A stretch of 64,000 nt of DNA, from IMG/VR virus record IMGVR_UViG_3300032516_000013, positions 1 to 64,000 of that record. The stretch is one strand, 5' to 3'. Position 1 is the stretch's first letter. Each line of letters opens with the position of its first letter. Shown in pieces: positions 17,829 to 27,229 of this stretch. Position numbers and translations under genes: made by a program. The stretch is from a virus. Under the pieces are notes generated by a model. It ran no database searches, had not been told where the DNA came from, and saw only the letters and a program-made list of their open reading frames with translations.

Positions 17829-18689
17829 TTAAACTGTTTCCTCTTCAGATCTATCATCAGGTCGTTCCCGGCCTCTTAATTGCTTATTAATATCATCTAC
17901 CTGAGTAGCAAGAGCATTTTGTTCTTCTTGATATCGCTTTTCGCTGTCCAACATTTGCTGCTCAAGTTCCATTCTTTTTGCCCGAAGTTTGCACAGACTA
18001 CACGTACAGGCGTCATCTGAACCTTCTTCCTCTTTAAGTTTTGATTCTCCACATTTACCAGCTTCCATTCTCTTTAACTTTGTATAATATTCAGGATCTT
18101 CTGCTAAATGATCCATTGCAATTTCTCTTGCCTTGTCAGGATCATCAGTATGTTCCATCTCAACATCAATTCCCATTACTAATTGCTCAGGATCAAAATC
18201 TTCTGGTTTGCTTTTATCTGCTTTACCTCCAAGAATTTTGTCTTCTACACCATAAATAATTTCGGCTTCATGTTCTGGTTTAGGACTTTCCTGAATAATC
18301 TTCTCCACAATATTCGAAAGACACTCTGTGCAAGAAGCTTCTATATTCCTAAATGTTTTGAAGCAATGATTGCAAAGATAAAGATCGCCCTTGCTTTCGT
18401 TCTTAGAGCCATTTATTTTTTGCTTCTTATCCTCTGGAACTTCTTTTATAGCATACTTAGGATTCTTAGGAGTTTTGCTTTTTACTTGCTTGCCGGGCTG
18501 ATTAAAATCATCCTTGTCATGATCTTCTAAATCCATCTCCTCGGGATCTGCTTCTGGCTCCTCGATCGTTTTCATGTTTTGGGGTGTTTTAGTTCTCTTC
18601 GGTTCTGTGTATTCTGATTCTTCATCCTCTCTAATAATCTGCATCAAAGAGCGAAAAGAATCATCAGGTCTAAATTGAAACTCGTTCAT
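17829..18689 (-). CDS. Acidic zinc-ribbon protein, probable internal head protein
   Basis: 286 residues, very acidic. The N-terminus (DDSFRSLMQIIREDEE) carries the [I/L]-x-E tag pattern. Two Cys clusters are seen: CNHC...CTEC near residue 105-122 and CTCSLC near 229. A GESKLKEEEG element near residue 215 matches the E-S-K-x-x-E junctions of the big head polyproteins. The C-terminus is a coiled coil. No enzymatic domain is recognised. Confidence 0.45.
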   Translation of the reverse strand: MNEFQFRPDDSFRSLMQIIREDEESEYTEPKRTKTPQNMKTIEEPEADPEEMDLEDHDKDDFNQPGKQVKSKTPKNPKYAIKEVPEDKKQKINGSKNESKGDLYLCNHCFKTFRNIEASCTECLSNIVEKIIQESPKPEHEAEIIYGVEDKILGGKADKSKPEDFDPEQLVMGIDVEMEHTDDPDKAREIAMDHLAEDPEYYTKLKRMEAGKCGESKLKEEEGSDDACTCSLCKLRAKRMELEQQMLDSEKRYQEEQNALATQVDDINKQLRGRERPDDRSEEETV

Positions 18690-19147
18690 TATTTATTCTC
18701 CTGAGCCATATCTACAAGTATAATCTTTTTTCCCGATAAATCTGTCCATCCACCAGCAGCAGATTCTCCATCCCAACTTATTAAATCCTTGACACGATCT
18801 GACGTTAGTTTTCCCCTACTCCACCAAGCAACTTCTATACCTCTACCTTTCTTCACTACCGGACGATAAGCAGCCGAACAATCAGAAAATCTCATGTTCA
18901 ACAATTTCTGAATAGATTCCGCAACAGAATCTTCATCTAAAATAACTTCGAGAATCCCCAGGGCCACTTTATCCTTAGGAAGTATTTTCATTCCTTGTTC
19001 AACAGCAGAATCAAACAACCCGCCTATTCCGGTTGCTGGCATTGTTTTGTTGTGTTCCGCTAATATTCTCAACAGCTTTTTGAAAATTGTTAAATTTTTA
19101 GCAGCCTCAAAAACCCTATGTTTCATTTTGCTCTCCCATGTCATCAA
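18689..19147 (-). CDS. Hypothetical protein (152 aa)
   Basis: 152 residues, no recognised family. Mostly helical N-terminal half (FEAAKNLTIFKKLLRILAEH) and a mixed C-terminal half with WWSRGKLTSDRVKDLI. Its start overlaps the gene upstream by 32 bases and its stop overlaps the next ATG by one base, so it belongs to the same neck/internal protein operon. Confidence 0.45.
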   Translation of the reverse strand: MMTWESKMKHRVFEAAKNLTIFKKLLRILAEHNKTMPATGIGGLFDSAVEQGMKILPKDKVALGILEVILDEDSVAESIQKLLNMRFSDCSAAYRPVVKKGRGIEVAWWSRGKLTSDRVKDLISWDGESAAGGWTDLSGKKIILVDMAQENK

Positions 19148-20012
19148 TAACTTCTTTCAGTTCCTCTAATACTCCATCTGAAGAAATTAACTGCCCATAT
19201 CTCGGATAGAATACATTCCCAACTCTCTGGAGTCCGTTGCAAGCCTCTTCTAAACAATCGGCTACTTTTCCATCTTCTATAGCAATTGAAAAAGAACAAT
19301 CTTTCTCAAAGCTAACTCTTGCTTCAAAAATCAAACTTGTTCTACCATATTCGCTTTGATATCGAGCTCCCGCTAAACATTTACCTTCACCCAAACCTTT
19401 AGTTTGAAATTTCTCAATCATCATTTCCAAATGTCCAAGATCTTCCCCATATTCCTCTATGATATTTCCTAAATAACCCTCGAGCCATTCTTGAACAGAT
19501 TGTAATGGAATTATGGCTTGTGTGGTTGGTGTTATATTCTCTTTACATCCAAACATTGAAACCCACTTCTCAGCCACTTTCATTGCTGTTTGGATTTCCT
19601 TAGAATTTAGTTCTTCTACTATTTTTGATTTGAGTTCATCTTTCCGGCTTTCCAAGATCCCCTTACTATCTAAATAAATGCTGTCCTTCAATTTACTTTG
19701 TAAATCCAAATAAGTATCTTCATCTAAAGTTCCATCAAATATTTCTTGGAAGTTATCCCAATGCTCTCTAGGAACATCTATTTTAAGTTGATTTTCAAAA
19801 TTAACTGTTATATTATCATCACTTTCCTGTATTTCTAAATTCCATTTGTTTTTCTTCTTCTTAAGTTTCTTCATAGCAAATTGAACAGCTCCAACCTGTG
19901 TAGGAAGATAGGAAATGGCGTCCATTGTAGTTGCCGAATCAGCAGCGGGGGCTGCTCCTTCTTCATTTAACATTCCATCTTGTATATAAGCTGTTAAATC
20001 ATGATAATTCAT
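19116..20012 (-). CDS. Hypothetical probable internal head protein
   Basis: 298 residues from the ATG at 20012, which overlaps the previous stop as ATGA; an upstream start at 20039 is less likely. The N-terminus MNYHDLTAYIQDGMLNEEG ends a tag-like segment in L-N-E. The bulk is helical and acidic with Ala/Thr linker near residues 22-35. No catalytic motif seen. Confidence 0.45.
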   Translation of the reverse strand: MNYHDLTAYIQDGMLNEEGAAPAADSATTMDAISYLPTQVGAVQFAMKKLKKKKNKWNLEIQESDDNITVNFENQLKIDVPREHWDNFQEIFDGTLDEDTYLDLQSKLKDSIYLDSKGILESRKDELKSKIVEELNSKEIQTAMKVAEKWVSMFGCKENITPTTQAIIPLQSVQEWLEGYLGNIIEEYGEDLGHLEMMIEKFQTKGLGEGKCLAGARYQSEYGRTSLIFEARVSFEKDCSFSIAIEDGKVADCLEEACNGLQRVGNVFYPRYGQLISSDGVLEELKEVIDDMGEQNET

Positions 20013-23000
20013 TTCTTCACCTTCTTCTTTGATTCCCAAGCTTCTTCAGGACCATAGGTAAGAACATAATCTAATTGATCAGAAGATTTAATTGTTCGAA
20101 GAATGGCTGTCTTTCCTCTAAGATCAACATAAATTTTTCGAACTTTGTGTTTTAAAGCTAAATTTATAAGAGAAGATTTTTGCTCTTTTGTTATTGGTTT
20201 TTCCCCTTCAATATTAAATTCAGAATCTATAATAGCTCCTCGAATCACCCCGTCTTCAAGCAGATTACCTGGACACACGCCGCCTACAATACGTAAGGTT
20301 TTATCGTGAGCGTAAATTACAGGAATTATGGTTCCATCTGTAAGAAGCCAAAATTTATACCACCTTTCGCCTGGGAAAGTGCTGGTTTTTAATTCTTTAG
20401 GTTCATCTTTGTAAAAACTTTTTACTTTTTGTTGAGATTTAGAAAGAGTTGCAACAGCTTCTTGAATAGATTCCTTCAAAAATTTCATATCCTTTATAAT
20501 ATTTGGAGAAGTATTATCTCCCCAATTCACCGATGCTTTTCCATCTTGAATCTTTTTAACAGCACAAACATCTCCTCTTCCATCTCCTTCAGTTGCCCAT
20601 TTCTTAAAATGTTTCATACAAAGCCAAGCACGTGCCCTTCCTTCAGCCCATAAACATTCAACTTCTGGCTTTGCTGAGCATTCCATGCATTTATCTCTTC
20701 TGTTCCTGGCTTCTTCTATTGATTCCTTTGCTTTCTTTTGATAGCTAGCCAAATTATCAAGAGTTTCTCTACCTCCTTCTATAAAGAATTTGGATAAATC
20801 CCCTCGTTGATGAACAACATTTAAAATTCTGTCAATAAATTGCAATTTCTCTTCTGGAGTTTCAGCTTCATAAAGAGATAAATTCAAAGGAGTTAATCCC
20901 TTCCAAGCATAATCGCTTAAAATATATTGTCCATCTTCATCAACAGACCAATCCAGAAACTGTTCTTCATCAATACCATTTTCTTTAAAAAACTCTGATG
21001 GATCATAAGAAGAATGTCCAGACAATTCAGTATTAACACCCAATCTCATAATAACATGATGTACTATATCAGCTAATTTATCAATGCCTTCTTCATCCCT
21101 AACAAATCCTAATTTAGCATAATCGTTCCATATTTTAATAACTCTTGCTGCTGGCATCACTGGCCAAGAATATGGATATTGAGTTTCTCCTTCTTCTCTA
21201 TCCAAAAAACTATTTACAATATAATATTCTTCTTCATTTTTTATTTCCCCCAAGGCCTGCATTGTTTCTTCACTAGCAAGATCACTAGTTTCTTGAATGG
21301 ATTCCTTTGCTTTCCTCTTTCCTAAAGCCTTGCCTAAACCAGCATATTTACCTGCTCTCTTAGCAGCCTTATCTTCTTCTCTCTTAATTACTTCCTCATA
21401 ATTCTTCTTCAGCCAATTTGCCATTGTACTTTTGTACCATGGCAAAGTCTTAAATAATGCCTGTATATGTTTACAAAATGCTCCATATTGTTTAGGATTT
21501 CGAATATCTGGAGATCTATTTTCTGGTTCGCCATATTTGGCTCGATATTTGTCCTGACTACGAATATAATGACCACCGTAGTAGAGATCTGCGGGGCAAT
21601 TATGTACGAAAATTCCAGCTGCTAAAGCAAAATTCTGATAATTTTCTACAGACAAATCATAAACGGGAATAGCTTCTTCCAAATCAATAAAATTGACAGA
21701 AACAACTCTATGATTATAAAATCTTCCTGTCTTTGAATCCCTTAAAACAGTTTCTTTCCTTATTTTTGCAATTCGCCTTCCTTGAGCTTTCCTCGCTTCC
21801 GGATGTGCTGCCCACCAAGATTTTTTCCTCTCACTTCGAGATTTACATTCTTCCTCAGAAGTTGCTCCTTGCATAGAGGCTACTATTTTTTCTCGATTTT
21901 CTAACCACTGTTTATTTGATCTTTCGGACAACCGTTTCTGACCCTCTTTGGAACGCATAAAATTAATTCCAGCAACAATAAAATTCGTCACCATTTCTGG
22001 ATGCTTTTCTTTGCATATTTTACTAGCTTTCCGATTTGACTCCCTCATTTTTTCTGACCATTCTGGATCTTCCCAAGCTCTTAAAATAGCTGCTGTTGCG
22101 TTTTGATGGTTTTTAGCGTGTAATTCCCAATGTTCTTGTATTTCCAACCACTGTAGATTTTCAGGGCAATCATTAAGAGAATTCATATTTTTATGATGAA
22201 CTACTAAAACTTTATCTTCTCCACCAACTTCTATTAATTTATCATTGTATTCTTTCTTCAACAAACTTTCTGCCACAACTCTATAAATTGTTTTCCAAAT
22301 GGGCCTTCCATCAGAACCTCTTCTCGAATTTAATACAACCTTATTATACCTTTGAGAAAATCTACTATTTGGTTCCGTTTGCTTAATATAACATGGCATC
22401 AAAGAATCCCCAGCAATTAATTGCTCTGCCTGTCTATAAGAACCATCTCTCATTCTAAATGGGTGCTCCGGCGTACATTTAACTTTTTCATCATTATCTA
22501 AAACAACTTCTACTAATTGATTGACATCTTTAGTTTTACCCAAACAAGTTGCTTTTGCAGGAACCAAATCCCCGTTCTCATCAGAAGCATAAACCCAAAA
22601 TGGTTTTTCTGTGCCGAACTCAGAAAGAATTTCTTCTATGGTCAAAATCCTACCATCTAACAAATAAATTTTCGTGTCGCCTGTCAAACATTCACATAAT
22701 AATTCAACATCCAACTTCTTGAACAATTGAGCAGCTGCTTTTTTCAAATCAACTTTAGTTTTAGCTTTGTTCCAATTCCTTCTATCTGCTACTACTCTTT
22801 GAACTTCTGGAACAACATTCTTCCAACGTAAAGTTACCTCATACCATTTGCCTTCTTCTGATCCACTATGAACTTTGAAGCTCCAGGTATCCTTTCCCAT
22901 ATCTGTCATTCGGAGACCGCCCTTTGCAATAATCCCTGGAACTTTGACAGAATTTGAAAAGAAGTCAGGAAATCGCATAGTGATGGATTTCTGCTTATTA

Positions 23001-23041
23001 GCAATTTGGCTGAGGGTAGCTTCAATTATTTCACGGAGCAT
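20009..23041 (-). CDS. SWIM-type zinc-binding multidomain virion protein, intein-interrupted
   Basis: 1010 codons; about 646 residues after removal of the intein at residues 118-481. The spliced product restores C116-E-C482 ... C523-K-H525, the CxC-x(n)-CxH ligand pattern of a SWIM zinc finger. Downstream segments are separated by KESIQE (579-584), KESIEE (772-777) and KESIQE (856-861). They include a domain with LSDYAWKGLTPLN and ILNVVHQRGDLS (about 605-765), a Cys-rich patch (CMEC...C...CMKH) and a C-terminal domain KFWLLTDGTIIPVIY (about 865-1000) duplicated in the gene at 38933. SWIM domains bind DNA or protein; here a packaged or internal head protein is inferred. Confidence 0.65.
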   Translation of the reverse strand: MLREIIEATLSQIANKQKSITMRFPDFFSNSVKVPGIIAKGGLRMTDMGKDTWSFKVHSGSEEGKWYEVTLRWKNVVPEVQRVVADRRNWNKAKTKVDLKKAAAQLFKKLDVELLCECLTGDTKIYLLDGRILTIEEILSEFGTEKPFWVYASDENGDLVPAKATCLGKTKDVNQLVEVVLDNDEKVKCTPEHPFRMRDGSYRQAEQLIAGDSLMPCYIKQTEPNSRFSQRYNKVVLNSRRGSDGRPIWKTIYRVVAESLLKKEYNDKLIEVGGEDKVLVVHHKNMNSLNDCPENLQWLEIQEHWELHAKNHQNATAAILRAWEDPEWSEKMRESNRKASKICKEKHPEMVTNFIVAGINFMRSKEGQKRLSERSNKQWLENREKIVASMQGATSEEECKSRSERKKSWWAAHPEARKAQGRRIAKIRKETVLRDSKTGRFYNHRVVSVNFIDLEEAIPVYDLSVENYQNFALAAGIFVHNCPADLYYGGHYIRSQDKYRAKYGEPENRSPDIRNPKQYGAFCKHIQALFKTLPWYKSTMANWLKKNYEEVIKREEDKAAKRAGKYAGLGKALGKRKAKESIQETSDLASEETMQALGEIKNEEEYYIVNSFLDREEGETQYPYSWPVMPAARVIKIWNDYAKLGFVRDEEGIDKLADIVHHVIMRLGVNTELSGHSSYDPSEFFKENGIDEEQFLDWSVDEDGQYILSDYAWKGLTPLNLSLYEAETPEEKLQFIDRILNVVHQRGDLSKFFIEGGRETLDNLASYQKKAKESIEEARNRRDKCMECSAKPEVECLWAEGRARAWLCMKHFKKWATEGDGRGDVCAVKKIQDGKASVNWGDNTSPNIIKDMKFLKESIQEAVATLSKSQQKVKSFYKDEPKELKTSTFPGERWYKFWLLTDGTIIPVIYAHDKTLRIVGGVCPGNLLEDGVIRGAIIDSEFNIEGEKPITKEQKSSLINLALKHKVRKIYVDLRGKTAILRTIKSSDQLDYVLTYGPEEAWESKKKVKK
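21599..22690 (-). other. Intein with HNH homing endonuclease
   Basis: Residues 118-481 of the host gene. It begins with Cys (CLTGDTKIYLLDG, block A), has block B with T190-x-x-H193 (CTPEHPF) and ends with VHN followed by extein Cys482 (blocks F/G: IPVYDLSVENYQNFALAAG). An HNH-type nuclease lies in the middle (VVHHKNMNSLNDCPENLQWL), followed by a long basic DNA-recognition region. All splicing residues are present, so it should be active. Confidence 0.9.
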
Positions 23042-23042
23042 A

Positions 23043-24134
23043 TTAATCTACCAAAGGAACTATAATATTTCTATGCTGCAAAAACTTCACAAGCAATTGA
23101 GTTCCAGAATTCAAATCATTCAGATTTATAATTTCTGTTGGAGAATGCGTATTCCTTAAAGGAATTCCCATAATCAGATTTCTAATTCCATTTCCTTCAC
23201 TACTTAAAGAAGTTGGTGTATATCCAACTTGTCCGGTTGCTGCTTGATATTGTATCCGGATCTTATTTGATCTGGCAACCAAATCCATTAGCTCTACATA
23301 GTTCTTATCAATATCCACTCCTTTGTACAAAACCAATCCCTTATTCAATTCACAACAACCTACTTCTGTTTCCATTTCTTCATCTGTTCCACAATCAGTT
23401 GCAAAAGTTACATCTAACTCGATAAACAAATCGGGGCGGTATTTTCTAATCAGTGGTTTACATTTTCCTCCTCCAGTTTCTTCTTGTCCTGAAAATGCAA
23501 ATATTAAAGTAGGAATTGGTTTTCTTTTTGATTTAATAATCTCTCTTATTGTCTCTAAAAGAATATAACAACCAGATCTATCATCAAAACCATAACCAGA
23601 AAAGTAACCTTCTGTTAAATGATTGAATGATGGTTTATAAACTAATGGATCCCCCACTGCTACTATAGATAAAACTTTTGATCTTTTTCGAACTCCTATA
23701 TCTATAATGGCATCTCTAATTTTCGTGATTTGGATCTCATCCTCATCCTCAACCAAATGTGAATGTTTTCGATTTACAACAGCATTTACATTCTTTCCTT
23801 TAGATGAGAGAATTACTAGATCTCTAGCACTTAATATTGAAGTATCACCTCCTCCAATATACTGAACGCTTATTAATCCTTCTCTATATCCATCTCTACT
23901 AACATTTGTTACTATAAAACCAATCTGATCTGTATGGGCATCAACCATGATAACTTTATCAGAAGTTCCTTTTATAATACCTACAACATTCTTTTGAAAA
24001 TCAATCTTAACACAAGAAGGGGGAAGATAGTCCAGCAATTCTTTCTTGATAAATTCAGCAATCTTCTCTTCAAAACCTGAAGGGCCAGGAATCTTAACTA
24101 GGTTCTCAAGAAGTTTAATTTGCTGGTTCTTCAT
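23043..24134 (-). CDS. M42-family aminopeptidase-like metallopeptidase
   Basis: 363 residues, full length for the M42 (FrvX/glutamyl aminopeptidase, tetrahedral aminopeptidase) family. All expected metal and catalytic positions can be seen: H67 and D69 (VDAHTDQIG), D184 (YGFDDRSG), E218-E219 (GQEETGG), D247 (ATDCGT) and H330 (NTHSPTEI). The enzymes remove N-terminal residues from peptides. A phage virion operon is an unexpected place: it may finish peptides made by the prohead protease, or be packaged. It ends two bases before the SWIM-type gene. Confidence 0.85.
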   Translation of the reverse strand: MKNQQIKLLENLVKIPGPSGFEEKIAEFIKKELLDYLPPSCVKIDFQKNVVGIIKGTSDKVIMVDAHTDQIGFIVTNVSRDGYREGLISVQYIGGGDTSILSARDLVILSSKGKNVNAVVNRKHSHLVEDEDEIQITKIRDAIIDIGVRKRSKVLSIVAVGDPLVYKPSFNHLTEGYFSGYGFDDRSGCYILLETIREIIKSKRKPIPTLIFAFSGQEETGGGKCKPLIRKYRPDLFIELDVTFATDCGTDEEMETEVGCCELNKGLVLYKGVDIDKNYVELMDLVARSNKIRIQYQAATGQVGYTPTSLSSEGNGIRNLIMGIPLRNTHSPTEIINLNDLNSGTQLLVKFLQHRNIIVPLVD

Positions 24135-24411
24135 GTTTCCTCCAATGATTCTTCAAACCCTTTCCCCACAAATAGAAATAAACTGGATTAATCGCCAAAT
24201 AAAACCATTGTTGGTAATAACCCTCTATAATACACCATAACGGCAGCGTTACAAAGCCAATCAGATAACCCAATCTCTCTTTTCCTTTCCGGGCTAAGAG
24301 ATAAGCTGTGAGCAAACTGCAAGTGACCGTTAGAACTTGTAGAATTAGTCCTATTGGGTCTTTTGCTATGAACTGATACATGTATAGGATTACTCCCTCC
24401 AGGATCCGCAT
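24115..24411 (-). CDS. Small membrane protein (98 aa)
   Basis: 98 residues with three or four hydrophobic segments (LILQVLTVTCSLLTAYLL; LGYLIGFVTLPLWCIIEGYY; FYLAINPVYFYLWG) and a basic C-terminus. The layout resembles a truncated PnuC-like unit, but no function can be claimed. The start at 24411 has AATGGAG ten bases upstream; a second Met ten codons in is possible. It overlaps the peptidase gene by 20 bases. Holin-like activity is conceivable but unsupported. Confidence 0.5.
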   Translation of the reverse strand: MRILEGVILYMYQFIAKDPIGLILQVLTVTCSLLTAYLLARKGKERLGYLIGFVTLPLWCIIEGYYQQWFYLAINPVYFYLWGKGLKNHWRKHEEPAN

Positions 24412-24452
24412 CAGATGGATTCTCCATTTTACTCATTTCCTTTCTTAATTGA

Positions 24453-25178
24453 CTACTGACGTTTAACGAAAGTAAGCCAACGGCCTTCCTGAGCTAATTT
24501 GATTTGCATCTCCTTCATCTCTTCCTTACCCTCGTTGTAAAGTTGCTGTCCGTCAATTCCATTTGGCAGAACCAAAGTTGCTGCTCTCAGTTGATGACCT
24601 TCAGCCTGCTTTACTAACGCTTTAATATAATACAACAACCACTCATTAATATGTTGACTAGTAATATCCTCATTAGGCAATATTCTCTTTGTTCCTACAA
24701 CATAAAAAGCAGATGTCCCAGAAGGAGCATTCCTAAAATATAAATATCCCCCTACTGTGGGATCATCATGATTTTCTTCCATATAATAACGAAAGTTTGC
24801 TCCAACATATATATTAAATGTCCGAAATGCTTCCGTTGCTAAAATCATATCGGTTCTGATATTATCCAAAACTGCGATACCTGCCAAAGACCAAGTAGGA
24901 AACTCGTTCCAAACCCAGTTAGCTGATTTGTTTGGATAAACTGTTGCTATTGACTTGAATGCTGCAGATAATTGCACTCTTGGCGGAACAGGGTTAGGAA
25001 TCATTTGGGAAATCTTATAAGCAGAATGTGTATTCCAATATCGAACAGCATTATCAATTAATTGATTAATTGTGCTATCAGGAATAGCCAAGATCCTATC
25101 CCCAAATTCGGCCTTTACCCACTCTCTGTATTTAGCCTTATTTACATCTGACAGAATTGTTAGTGGAATTATAGCCAT
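24453..25178 (-). CDS. Putative neck/connector structural protein
   Basis: 241 residues. N-terminal helical region (KYREWVKAEFGDRILAIPDS) followed by ANWVWNEFPTWSLAGIAVLD and TLVLPNGIDGQQLYNEGKEE. It follows the capsid gene and a small gene with a one-base overlap. Position suggests a head completion or neck protein; no family name is secure. Confidence 0.45.
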   Translation of the reverse strand: MAIIPLTILSDVNKAKYREWVKAEFGDRILAIPDSTINQLIDNAVRYWNTHSAYKISQMIPNPVPPRVQLSAAFKSIATVYPNKSANWVWNEFPTWSLAGIAVLDNIRTDMILATEAFRTFNIYVGANFRYYMEENHDDPTVGGYLYFRNAPSGTSAFYVVGTKRILPNEDITSQHINEWLLYYIKALVKQAEGHQLRAATLVLPNGIDGQQLYNEGKEEMKEMQIKLAQEGRWLTFVKRQ

Positions 25179-25582
25179 TATTTATTCCCTCGAATTAAAA
25201 ATGAGGAAAGAGGCAATTCATTCCCGTTTTCATCCCGCAAAACTGGAATTGACACCTCAGAATAATCAACTTTGGGTAACAAAACTTTTGGAATAACAGG
25301 AACTACTTTTTTTATTTCTATAACAGGAATTTTTTCTTCAATCCTATTAACAGAAATAACAGGAGGTTCTTTTTTATTTAATAAAATAACAGGAATATTT
25401 TTGCATATTCCAGCGTCCGGAGGAACTCTTTTAATAACATGAATTCCAATCAATCCTTCAATAACAGCTTCACTTTTAAACCTTGCTTCAAAAATCTCTC
25501 CTTCAATAAGATCGCGAACTTCAACCCCTGTAATTAAAGTTTGATCCTTCAGTGAACATAGTCGTGCTTTTACAGGACCCAT
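25178..25582 (-). CDS. Hypothetical protein following the capsid gene
   Basis: 134 residues. Residues 1-60 resemble a small beta-barrel (VRDLIEGEIFEARFKSEAVI), and the middle is a striking Val/Ile/Pro/Lys-rich stretch (IPVIEIKKVVPVIPKVLLP) that looks extended. It begins after the terminator that follows the capsid gene and so may have its own promoter. Function unknown. Confidence 0.45.
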   Translation of the reverse strand: MGPVKARLCSLKDQTLITGVEVRDLIEGEIFEARFKSEAVIEGLIGIHVIKRVPPDAGICKNIPVILLNKKEPPVISVNRIEEKIPVIEIKKVVPVIPKVLLPKVDYSEVSIPVLRDENGNELPLSSFLIRGNK

Positions 25583-25601
25583 ATTTAATTTCTCTAGTTA
25601 A

Positions 25602-25666
25602 TAATAAAAAAAGAGGAAGGCGAGATCCTCCTTGATCGATAAGCGATCCTTCTGCCTTCCTCTTTT
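25602..25666 (-). terminator. Rho-independent terminator after the major capsid gene
   Basis: A perfect 13-bp inverted repeat (25609-25621 with 25654-25666, AAAAGAGGAAGGC) encloses a 32-base loop that can itself fold (GATCG/CGATC). On the minus strand it is followed by a run of seven T. It lies 25 bases after the capsid stop and should end or attenuate capsid transcripts. Confidence 0.85.
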
Positions 25667-25690
25667 ATTCGATCCCTCTTTACTTACTTG

Positions 25691-27199
25691 TTACGTACCA
25701 AGAACATAACCAGTCTGAAGATTGCTGATATCACCATAAGTAAACAAACCAGCATTGATCGTCTTGAACGCAGCCGAACTAAGAAAGCCCTTCTGGCTCA
25801 TCAGATCACTCGTGGTAAGAGTCGGAGTTGCAAACAGCGGAATATAAGGACAATAAATGAATCCCGCATGCAGATAATCCGGTCCTCTATAACCTAAGGT
25901 GTAACGGTTTGTTGACTTAAACGGGTTCTGAATAACCGTGACTTGATCATTCAACACACCAATCTTAATCGGACCAGTCGCAGCAAGTTTATTCAGTCCA
26001 GCAACAGGAGCAAAATAATCCTTACCAAGCTGCTTGATAACTCTTGCCACGTTGTTTCCGCAAACCATAAACGTCGCAATACCTCTCTTGGTCTTCGCAA
26101 AGATTGCATTTGAACCCTGCTCAATACGATCCAGGAACTCTACCTTTTTGTGGAACCAAGCCTCACCCTGTGAAGGACGAGCATCCCAAGTCGTAACCGT
26201 ATCCGCAGCATCTACACCCTCAGCTGCCTCATCAATCATGTCCAAACCCTTCTGGTCAATCGTGAAACGAATCTCACCACCAAGGAAAGTAGTAAGTTCA
26301 CTCTCAAGATCAAGACCATGAGCCTTCTGCAGATCAAACTGAGCACCAAGCGACCACTTTGCTCTCAGCGGGAAGTCTATTGCCTCAACAGCACTTTGAG
26401 AAAGAGTAATGTTCATCTCTGGCACACCGTCTCGATTCCCATTAGCATCAGTAGGAAGATCATATTGATAATCATAGGAAAGCAGAATCGTAGCAGCAGA
26501 ACTTACTCCAACAGTTGTAAAGGAATAAACACCATCAGCAGCAATTGAACCAGAACCAGTAATACCAGCACCAGTAACAACTCCGTTAGCATTAGAAGTA
26601 CCCAACGTAGCATATGTGCTGCCAGTCTTACTCTCAACCTTCACGTTCTCCAGATTAATCAAACCAGGAGCCGTCGAAGTTGTACCACTCTTTACACCAT
26701 TACCAGCACCAACATTCTCTCGCTCAACACGTGCGATGGCGTACCGACGCTCAGACTGACCAGTGTGATGACCAGTCTTTGCACCAATCATGGTCTCGCC
26801 ACTAGTTGCCTCACCCTTTGCTGTTCCATACAACACATCCAGATAGAACACAGCCGCAATTCTTCGGTCAATAGCCTGAACAATCGCAACCTCATTCAAC
26901 ACCAGTGAAGGCAGCAAAGCTGAAATCACAGGCAGCTGAATACCTAAGAAGGAAATACTGTCTTCGGTCGTAGCTTCAAACAAATGAGAGTTCTGCTTAC
27001 AACCAGCTTCCAAAATAGCATTGTAAAGACATTGAGCAACATTCCGCTTCTCATACATCGTGATGGGACGACCTTGGGTCTTCTCAACCCACTTACTTAC
27101 TGAACGAACGAAGGGCCGAATCTTAGGATGATTCATCAGAGCGTCCCTTTGCTCCTGCACCTTCTTCATTTCGTTCTGAATAACCTCGTTCATGTTCAT
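25691..27199 (-). CDS. Major capsid protein, gp23-like
   Basis: 502 residues, HK97-fold gp23 family as judged from EDSISFLGIQLPVISALLPS and LVLNEVAIVQAIDRRIAAVF followed by the VLYGTAKGEA segment and the long lattice-forming middle. A basic-acidic N-terminal arm of about 75 residues precedes H-L-F-E/A-T-T-E-D; cleavage after Glu75 would match the T4 [L/I]-x-E rule and the size of the T4 propeptide. Codon use is the least AT-biased of the window, as expected for the most abundant protein. A strong terminator follows. Confidence 0.93.
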   Translation of the reverse strand: MNMNEVIQNEMKKVQEQRDALMNHPKIRPFVRSVSKWVEKTQGRPITMYEKRNVAQCLYNAILEAGCKQNSHLFEATTEDSISFLGIQLPVISALLPSLVLNEVAIVQAIDRRIAAVFYLDVLYGTAKGEATSGETMIGAKTGHHTGQSERRYAIARVERENVGAGNGVKSGTTSTAPGLINLENVKVESKTGSTYATLGTSNANGVVTGAGITGSGSIAADGVYSFTTVGVSSAATILLSYDYQYDLPTDANGNRDGVPEMNITLSQSAVEAIDFPLRAKWSLGAQFDLQKAHGLDLESELTTFLGGEIRFTIDQKGLDMIDEAAEGVDAADTVTTWDARPSQGEAWFHKKVEFLDRIEQGSNAIFAKTKRGIATFMVCGNNVARVIKQLGKDYFAPVAGLNKLAATGPIKIGVLNDQVTVIQNPFKSTNRYTLGYRGPDYLHAGFIYCPYIPLFATPTLTTSDLMSQKGFLSSAAFKTINAGLFTYGDISNLQTGYVLGT

Positions 27200-27229
27200 A
27201 AAAATAATCTCCTTATTTTCACAATAAAC

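Noticed and set aside
24188-24436. Alternative 82-residue frame M-S-K-M-E-N-P-S-D
   Set aside because: It overlaps the membrane protein frame, and lacks the hydrophobic pattern; its start region serves as the other gene's ribosome site.
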